Assembly: GCA_015499995.1 (NCBI GenBank)
Contig: JADNRV010000232.1
Span: 1 to 64,000, forward strand
Length of the DNA stretch: 64,000 nucleotides
Reading direction: 5' to 3'
Source of the DNA: Flammula alnicola
Lineage: Eukaryota; Basidiomycota; Agaricomycetes; Agaricales; Strophariaceae
The position numbers and the translations under genes were made by a program. Below the pieces are notes generated by a model. It did no database searches. It saw only the letters and a list, made by a program, of their open reading frames with translations, and had not been told where the DNA came from. Shown piece by piece: positions 57,548 to 64,000 of this stretch. Within the stretch, counting starts at the first letter, position 1, and each line of letters starts with the position of its first letter.

Positions 57548-60274
57548 CTACCCAGCCTTCTTACTCCACCCATTCCAATCGAAGCCTCCGTTGCCACCTG
57601 CCCTCGTCTTAGTCTTCGTCACCGAGGAGGGTGTATATTTCCGACTCGTCGACGCCTTAACACCAGCACCACCAGAGCTCGCCCTCCGCCCAAGCGCAGG
57701 TTTAGAACTCGTAGCCCCAGCGTCGTCCTCCTCCGTCTCATCCGAGTCAAGGAGGCGCATCTTCTTTCGCGGCGTAGTAGTGGACACGCTCTCGGCTTCC
57801 CGCGACAAAGCCAGCTCTCTCCGCACGTCGTCCGGCAGGAGAGGCACTTTGACGGCTGAGATTGGGATGAGAGGCTTGTCGCGCGCGGCGTTCGTGGGGG
57901 GTTTACTATTAGTATTATTGCTGCTGGCATAGACGGTTGAACCATCGCTGGCACTACGCTTGTTGAGCAGTGGCGTGGGCGACGGCTGTATCGACGAAGG
58001 TTGCTTCGCTGTCGTCATCGTTCTCGCAGGAGTTTTCCCAGCAGCCTCGAATACTGGAAGATCAGGGAAGGAAGGAAGCGACACACGCTTTCGGAACGGA
58101 TTGCGATGACGCGATGCCGACTCGGAGGGCTGGATGGGTGTGAGAACGGAAGACGAAGAGAACGACGACGAGAACGATGACAACGATAACGACGACGAGG
58201 AGGAGGAGGAGGAAGGCAATGTGCCTGCTCTTCCGAAGCGTCTCACACTCTTATCTTTATCCTCTTCCTTACTGCTGATGCTGCCGGTGCCACGTTGCTG
58301 CTCTCGCCCACCCCCCACCGCACGCATCCTTTCCTGCAACACAACCTCCATCTCCCTCCTCGCCCTTTCCGCCCTCTTACTCGTCATATCCACCACGGCC
58401 ATCTCATTGAGATTCGCTCTCGCCGGCCCATGGCGTTCGTCCCACCCTGACCCTGACGATGCCCGACGCAGGGCCTCAGTTAGGAAAGTGTATGGCGGGG
58501 GATGGCGGTACAGCCGTAGGTCGTCGTCGTCATCGTCATCGTCATCGGCCGCTGCTTGTGCGTTGGGGGCTATGCGCGTGAAATTGGCTTTAGAGGCGCT
58601 TGCCCGTGCATGGCGGACAGAGCTTGCGGACGAAGGCTGTGGGAGGCGCTGGTAGAATTGGCTCGTGGTCGATGTCCCTGCCGCTACTGCTCCTGGTGTT
58701 CGTACTCCGGCCATCGACACCGCGGCTGATGTCCGCACATGCGCAGGTAACGGAGTTAACTGGGCGCCGATCGGGGGACCCGACGATCCTTCGGAATCGC
58801 TTCGTCTGCTGGCGCCCACACCCATCAAACCTGGTGCTATGGGCTTGGGCTCGGAATTACGCATTGTACGCGAAGCGAAAGACAGCATGCTTTGGGACGC
58901 GTAGCCTGTTGACCGCTGTATCGAATTCAGCGATGGTGGAATGCGGGTGCTGATGGGGCCGGGTCGTTGTTTAGGTGCGGGTTCTGGGACACGCGTTCGT
59001 GCTGGTAGAAGGGATACGGTAGCCTTTTGGGGCTGCGGAGGTAAGCCACCGATCCACGAAAATTTGTGCAGACGCGACGACGCGTCTGGCTTATGCACGC
59101 GTCTTTCCTGGGGATAATGGGTGGACGACGCGATGAACCCTGCGAGATCTTTCTCTACTTGCTTCTGACAGAAAAAGTCAGATGTGATATGAATAAGATG
59201 GCTGCAAAGACGTACGCGGAGGTCGGTCTTGTGTCTTTTATCGACATCGTCGTCGTCGTCGTCATGATCATAATCACGGTCATACACACGCGACTCGATG
59301 CGCTCCTGACGTTCGTACCACGCTTCCTTGTTTCTTTCATGCTTCAGGCTCTCTTCTCTTTCCTGTATCTGGCGTTCGAGGACATGGGTGTTTCCTACTT
59401 TGATTTTACGCGCAGGATCGGAAGGAATGACGACAAACGCGTCTTGCGGTGCAACGGCGCTGGCTCGTGGGCGTGGCTTTGGCGGTGGTTGAAAGGTGTC
59501 TATATTGAGGAAATAAGAGCTTGAGGAGGAGAGGAGATTCGGTTGGAAGCTTTGGAGGGCTGTTAGCGAGGCATTGAGGGAGGCGGGGTAGTATAGGTCG
59601 TCAGTATTGCAGGATTGGAATGGACTGGATGCTGTTGACGTGCATCGAGTGCCACGGAGATCTGCGGAAAAGAGTTGGTGATAGAAAAAGATGCGAGTGG
59701 AAGCAAACTTACCGACGACGGAAAGCAGAGGGAATTTATCAAGGTAAGGAAAGACGTCATCTGCAATCTGTTTACAGTTTCTCAGAGAGAGAATACGAAG
59801 GACCCATGGGCCCCTATGCTTGCGAGGCGAGTGGATGTCTTCATTGAGCTGGAGAGTGGCTGCGAGTGATTTTACACCGTAGGATGAGAGGGAGGAGTTG
59901 GAGGCATCAAACGCGGTGAGAGTATGGAGAGATCTGAGCTGGAGGACAGTGTCGTCTGTCAGATGTGTACATGCAGACAGATGCAACAGAGTGATGAGGG
60001 AAAAATAGGACGAGGCAGGAATAGATTGGAGGAGTGGCAGATGGACATCGGCGAGGGGAAGCGTGTGGGCTGTGAATGATGGCGGAAGTGCATCGAACAC
60101 TTGGATGATGGTGGCCCACAGTCTGGGGTCGAGTGTAGCGGGGTCTGGGACGAGATCGTCGAGGAGGACGCGTGCATGGTCTGTGCGGAGGCGGAGGCGG
60201 ACAGGGAGGATGTGGACTTGGTCGGGATACGGGGCAATTGCGCGAATGCAGATCGCTACGAGAGAGGGGACCAT
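57548..60274 (-). CDS. Leucine-rich-repeat protein with long disordered C-terminus, function unknown
   Basis: The ATG at 60274 begins MVPSLVAICIRAIAPYPDQV. The N-terminal third has LRR-type strands: LITLLHLSACTHLTDDTVLQ, LHTLTAFDASNSSLSSYGVK and WVLRILSLRNCKQIADDVF, close to the cysteine-containing (AMN1/F-box-type) repeat class. The frame stays open across two probable introns whose lengths are multiples of three, near 59705-59655 (GTAAGT...CGCAG) and 59230-59165 (GTACGT...GTCAG), so the real protein is slightly shorter. A charged segment with many Asp (VYDRDYDHDDDDDD) precedes a Ser/Pro/Arg-rich tail ending GFDWNGWSKKAG. I do not recognise a specific family. It shares a 142-bp promoter with FKS. 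Confidence 0.75.
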   Translation of the reverse strand: MVPSLVAICIRAIAPYPDQVHILPVRLRLRTDHARVLLDDLVPDPATLDPRLWATIIQVFDALPPSFTAHTLPLADVHLPLLQSIPASSYFSLITLLHLSACTHLTDDTVLQLRSLHTLTAFDASNSSLSSYGVKSLAATLQLNEDIHSPRKHRGPWVLRILSLRNCKQIADDVFPYLDKFPLLSVVGKFASTRIFFYHQLFSADLRGTRCTSTASSPFQSCNTDDLYYPASLNASLTALQSFQPNLLSSSSSYFLNIDTFQPPPKPRPRASAVAPQDAFVVIPSDPARKIKVGNTHVLERQIQEREESLKHERNKEAWYERQERIESRVYDRDYDHDDDDDDVDKRHKTDLRVRLCSHLIHITSDFFCQKQVEKDLAGFIASSTHYPQERRVHKPDASSRLHKFSWIGGLPPQPQKATVSLLPARTRVPEPAPKQRPGPISTRIPPSLNSIQRSTGYASQSMLSFASRTMRNSEPKPIAPGLMGVGASRRSDSEGSSGPPIGAQLTPLPAHVRTSAAVSMAGVRTPGAVAAGTSTTSQFYQRLPQPSSASSVRHARASASKANFTRIAPNAQAAADDDDDDDDDLRLYRHPPPYTFLTEALRRASSGSGWDERHGPARANLNEMAVVDMTSKRAERARREMEVVLQERMRAVGGGREQQRGTGSISSKEEDKDKSVRRFGRAGTLPSSSSSSSSLSLSSFSSSFSSSSVLTPIQPSESASRHRNPFRKRVSLPSFPDLPVFEAAGKTPARTMTTAKQPSSIQPSPTPLLNKRSASDGSTVYASSNNTNSKPPTNAARDKPLIPISAVKVPLLPDDVRRELALSREAESVSTTTPRKKMRLLDSDETEEDDAGATSSKPALGRRASSGGAGVKASTSRKYTPSSVTKTKTRAGGNGGFDWNGWSKKAG

Positions 60275-60416
60275 TGGTTGACAGACGTTTTACTAAGACG
60301 GGGTAGTCATGCAACAAGATATTCCCACGCACCTTTCTCTCCTCTTCTCCACCACTCACCTTGGTATTGACGACCACAAAGCCACTCTTTTCTCTACTCA
60401 CAGTCTTTAGACCCTC
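60275..60416. promoter_or_regulatory. 142-bp divergent promoter between LRR gene and FKS
   Basis: The two start codons face apart with only 142 bp between them, so both core promoters must lie here or overlap the other gene. A CT-rich run (about 60332-60352) precedes the FKS start. No TATA box seen. Confidence 0.6.
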
Positions 60417-63400
60417 ATGCCCCCCGTAGCCTTTCCTAGGCCACAGAACAACAACTACCCCCAACAACAAAACCCCTACGGCCCCTCTTTTCCCATTCCT
60501 CGCCGTGATGATGAAGCAGACTCGGACGCAGGCGACCACTACTCCATGAACTCGAGCACTACAAGGCTCGCAGGTGCACCCGCTTTTTATGACCAGCCCA
60601 CAGGTACTGCTTTCTCTCTCCTATCCATACACCCCATTCTCACCTTTTGTTCAGGCGATGCGGCCTCTGAAATTTACGGTCGTCGCTATGACCCTTCCGT
60701 AGACTCCCACTCTAGTATACCCAGCATTTCCCCCTTTGCAGACCCCGGTCTCGCCTCCTCAGAGCACTATCCTGCATGGTCTGCAGACCGTCAGATACCC
60801 ATGTCCACTGAAGAAATAGAAGACATCTTTTTGGACCTCGCTCAAAAGTTTGGTTTCCAGAATGACAACATGCGAAACATGGTACGCAATTTCCTTCTCC
60901 TCTCCTGCCTCTCTCATATCTTCTCCTCCAGTTCGACTTTACAATGCACCTGCTCGACTCGCGCGCTTCTCGCATGACTCCTAACCAAGCTCTGCTCACC
61001 CTCCATGCAGACTACATCGGTGGCCAACATGCCAACTACCGTAAATGGTACTTTGCCGCTCAACTCAACCTCGACGATGCCGTCGGCCAGTCCCAGAACC
61101 CCGGCCTTCAGCGTCTCAAAAGCGTCAAGGGCGGTGCCAAGAACGCCGGCACAAAGTCCCTCGACACCGCCCTCAACCGCTGGCGGAACGCAATGAACAA
61201 CATGAGCCAGTACGACCGTCTCCGCCAGATTGCCCTCTACCTCCTCTGCTGGGGCGAGGCCGGAAACGTCCGCTTCGTCCCAGAAACTCTCTGCTTCATC
61301 TTTAAGTGCGCAGACGACTATTACCGCAGCCCAGAGTGCCAGAACAAGGTCGAACCCGTCCCAGAGGGTCTCTATCTCGAAACCATCATCAAACCCCTCT
61401 ATCGTTTTATGCGCGACCAGGGCTATGAAGTCGTCGATGGCAAGTTTGTCCGCAAGGAAAAGGACCACGCCGAGATTATTGGTTACGACGATATCAACCA
61501 ATTGTTCTGGTATCCAGAGGGTCTCGCCAAGATTGTTATCAGAGGTGGCCAACGACTCGTCGATATTCCTCCTGCGCAGAGGTTCATGAAGCTCAGCCAG
61601 ATCGAGTGGGACCGTGTTTTTTTCAAGACTTACTTTGAGAAGCGATCTCTCGCCCACCTCCTCGTCAACTTTAACAGAATTTGGATCCTGCACATTTCGG
61701 TTTATTACTTTTATACGGCCTTCAACTCGCCCAAGGTTTATGCTCCTCGCCTAAAAAACAGCCCTTCTCCACAGATGACGTGGTCCGCCGTCGCTCTGGG
61801 AGGTGCCGTCTCGACCACTATCATGATCCTTGCTACGATTGCAGAATTCTCGTACATCCCAACCACATGGAACAACGCATCGCACCTGACCACCCGTCTC
61901 ATATTTTTGCTCGTCATTCTCGCCCTCACCGCCGGCCCGACCTTTTATATTGCCATGGTCGATGACTTGCCCAATCAGACCCAGGTCCCGCTCATCATTG
62001 GCATCGTCCAGTTCTTCATCTCGGTCGCCGTCACTGTCGCCTTTGGCACCATCCCGTCCGGAAGGATGTTTGGTGACCGAGTGGCAGGCAAATCGCGCAA
62101 GTACATGGCCTCGCAGACGTTTACCGCCTCGTATCCCGCGCTGACCAGAAGTGCGCGGAGCGCGTCCATATGCCTCTGGCTCCTCATTTTCGGCTGCAAG
62201 TTTGTGGAATCCTACTTTTTCTTGACGTCGTCCTTTAGCAGCCCCATCGCCGTCATGGCGAGGACCAAGGTACAGGGATGCAACGACAAACTCTTTGGCA
62301 ACGCGCTCTGCACGAACCAGGTCCCGTTCACGCTCGCTATCATGTACGTCATGGACCTCGTTCTCTTCTTCCTCGACACGTACCTCTGGTACATCATCTG
62401 GATCGTCGTTTTCAGTATCGGACGCTCCTTTGCGCTGGGTCTGTCCATCTGGACCCCGTGGAAGGACATCTACACGCGTCTGCCGAAGAGGATCTATGCC
62501 AAGCTTCTGGCGACGGCGGAGATGGAGGTCAAGTACAAGCCCAAGGTGCTCGTCTCGCAGATCTGGAACGCGGTCATCATCTCCATGTACCGCGAGCATC
62601 TCCTCTCGATCGACCATGTCCAGAGGCTGCTGTACCACCAGGTCGACGGGCCCGACGGGCGGAGGACGCTCCGTGCACCGCCGTTCTTCACCAACCAGGA
62701 GGGCGCGGGGTTCAAGGGCAACTTTTTCCCCGCAGGCGGCGAGGCGGAGCGTCGGATCTCGTTCTTTGCGTCCTCGTTGACCACTGCGCTTCCGGAGCCG
62801 CTGCCGGTCGATGCCATGCCGACGTTTACCGTCCTCGTCCCGCACTACTCGGAGAAGATCCTGCTGTCTCTCCGCGAGATTATCCGCGAGGAGGACCAGA
62901 ACACGCGCGTCACGCTGCTCGAGTACCTGAAGCAGCTGCACCCCGTCGAGTGGGATAATTTCGTCAAGGATACCAAGATCCTCGCGGAGGAGACGGAGGG
63001 CGATGGGACTTCGACCTCGCACAACGAAAAGTCGAGCAGGACGGACGACTTGCCGTTTTATTGTATTGGTTTTAAGACGTCGTCGCCGGAGTATACCCTA
63101 CGCACGCGGATCTGGGCGTCCCTCAGGGCACAGACTTTGTATCGTACCGTGTCGGGTATGATGAATTATTCCAAGGCCATCAAGCTCTTGTACCGCGTCG
63201 AGAACCCGGACATCGTGCACAACTTTGGGGGCAACACGGAGCGGCTGGAGCGCGAGCTCGAGCGGATGTCGAGGCGGAAGTTCAAGGTGGCGATCTCGAT
63301 GCAGCGCTTCTCCAAGTTCAACAAGGAGGAGCAGGAGAATGCCGAGTTTTTGCTGCGCGCCTACCCGGATTTGCAGATTGCGTACCTCGACGAGGAGCCC

Positions 63401-64000
63401 AGTCCGAACAAGGGCGGCGAGGCGAGGCTGTTCTCTGCGCTTATCGATGGGCACTCCGAGATTGACGAGAAGACAGGCAAGAGGAAGCCCAAGTTCCGCG
63501 TCGAGCTGCCTGGAAACCCGATTTTGGGCGACGGCAAGTCGGACAACCAGAACCACGCCATGATCTTTTACCGGGGCGAGTACCTGCAGCTTATCGACGC
63601 TAACCAGGACAACTACCTCGAGGAGTGCTTGAAGATCCGGAACGTCCTGGGCGAGTTTGAGGAGCTGCAGGTGTCGAGCCAGAGCCCGTACGCGCAGTGG
63701 GGCCACAAGGAGTTCGCCAAGTCGCCTGTGGCCATCGTCGGCACGCGCGAGTACATCTTCTCGGAGAATATCGGTGTCTTGGGCGATATCGCTGCGGGCA
63801 AGGAGCAGACGTTCGGCACGATGACCGCGCGCGCGCTGGCGTGGATCGGCGGCAAGCTGCATTACGGACACCCGGATTTCCTCAATGCGACGTTCATGAA
63901 CACCCGCGGGGGGTGTCGAAGGCGCAGAAGGGCCTGCATCTGAACGAGGATATCTTTGCGGGCATGAACGCCTTTGGGCGCGGGGGCCGCATCAAGCACA
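60417..64000 (+). CDS. FKS1: 1,3-beta-D-glucan synthase catalytic subunit (FKS), N-terminal half, partial
   Basis: A plasma-membrane enzyme that makes cell-wall beta-1,3-glucan from UDP-glucose. The ATG at 60417 gives a Pro/Gln/Asn-rich tail. Introns at 60604-60654 and 60882-60931 are followed by one long exon. The FKS1 N-terminal domain includes [37 protein letters not shown] and [14 protein letters not shown]. Membrane segments start near [14 protein letters not shown] and run through [13 protein letters not shown]. The start of the synthase domain has [39 protein letters not shown] and [19 protein letters not shown]. The frame is lost at the G run 63908-63913: one more G restores the conserved continuation to 64000. 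The C-terminal part lies beyond the window. Confidence 0.95.

Overview
The window looks like nuclear DNA of a mushroom-forming basidiomycete (Agaricomycete type). Genes are split by many short GT-AG introns of about 45-70 bases and lie close together on both strands. They include PUF/Jsn1, a GDS1-type winged helix protein, two histone H1 genes, TEL2, NUP133, COA8 and FKS glucan synthase. A kinase-fold/PHD protein of a type I associate with Agaricomycetes and a DIRS-type tyrosine-recombinase retrotransposon are also present.

Layout. 0-5.3 kb: the 5' part of a small fungal gene and a JSN1-like RRM/PUF RNA-binding gene that carries at least seven one-base reading-frame breaks. 5.3-9.2 kb: no supported gene. 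9.2-12.4 kb: GDS1-like gene. 12.7-18.7 kb: two histone H1 paralogues on opposite strands around a degenerate acyl-CoA-synthetase-like gene, with a TA-flanked MITE just upstream of one H1. 19.1-22.5 kb: TEL2. 22.5-31.4 kb: tandem aldo/keto reductases separated by an inverted-repeat element, an amino-acid transporter and a SAM methyltransferase, possibly a small metabolic group. 32.2-35.5 kb: kinase-fold/PHD protein. 36.5-36.8 kb: fragment of an F-box gene whose full relative is at 48 kb. 37.0-41.7 kb: NUP133. 42.1-47.2 kb: DIRS-like element with a spliced gag-like ORF1 and overlapping RT/RNase H and tyrosine-recombinase frames. 47.6 kb: second TA-flanked MITE. 48.0-49.6 kb: F-box gene.

49.8-54.4 kb is an accessory island. 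It holds juxtaposed, intron-bearing broken pieces of two ribosomal protein genes (RPS15/uS19 and RPP2), 84-bp tandem repeats, and two related inverted-repeat elements. One of these has an 8-bp target duplication and a matching undisrupted copy of its target in the same window. 54.6-64 kb returns to conserved genes: an APH-fold kinase, COA8, a leucine-rich-repeat protein, and the first half of 1,3-beta-glucan synthase, read from a 142-bp divergent promoter and broken near the window edge by one missing G.

The most notable parts are the ribosomal-fragment/TIR-element island and the DIRS element. The frame breaks in the PUF and FKS genes look more like consensus errors than biology. All calls are from reading the sequence; no database search was run.
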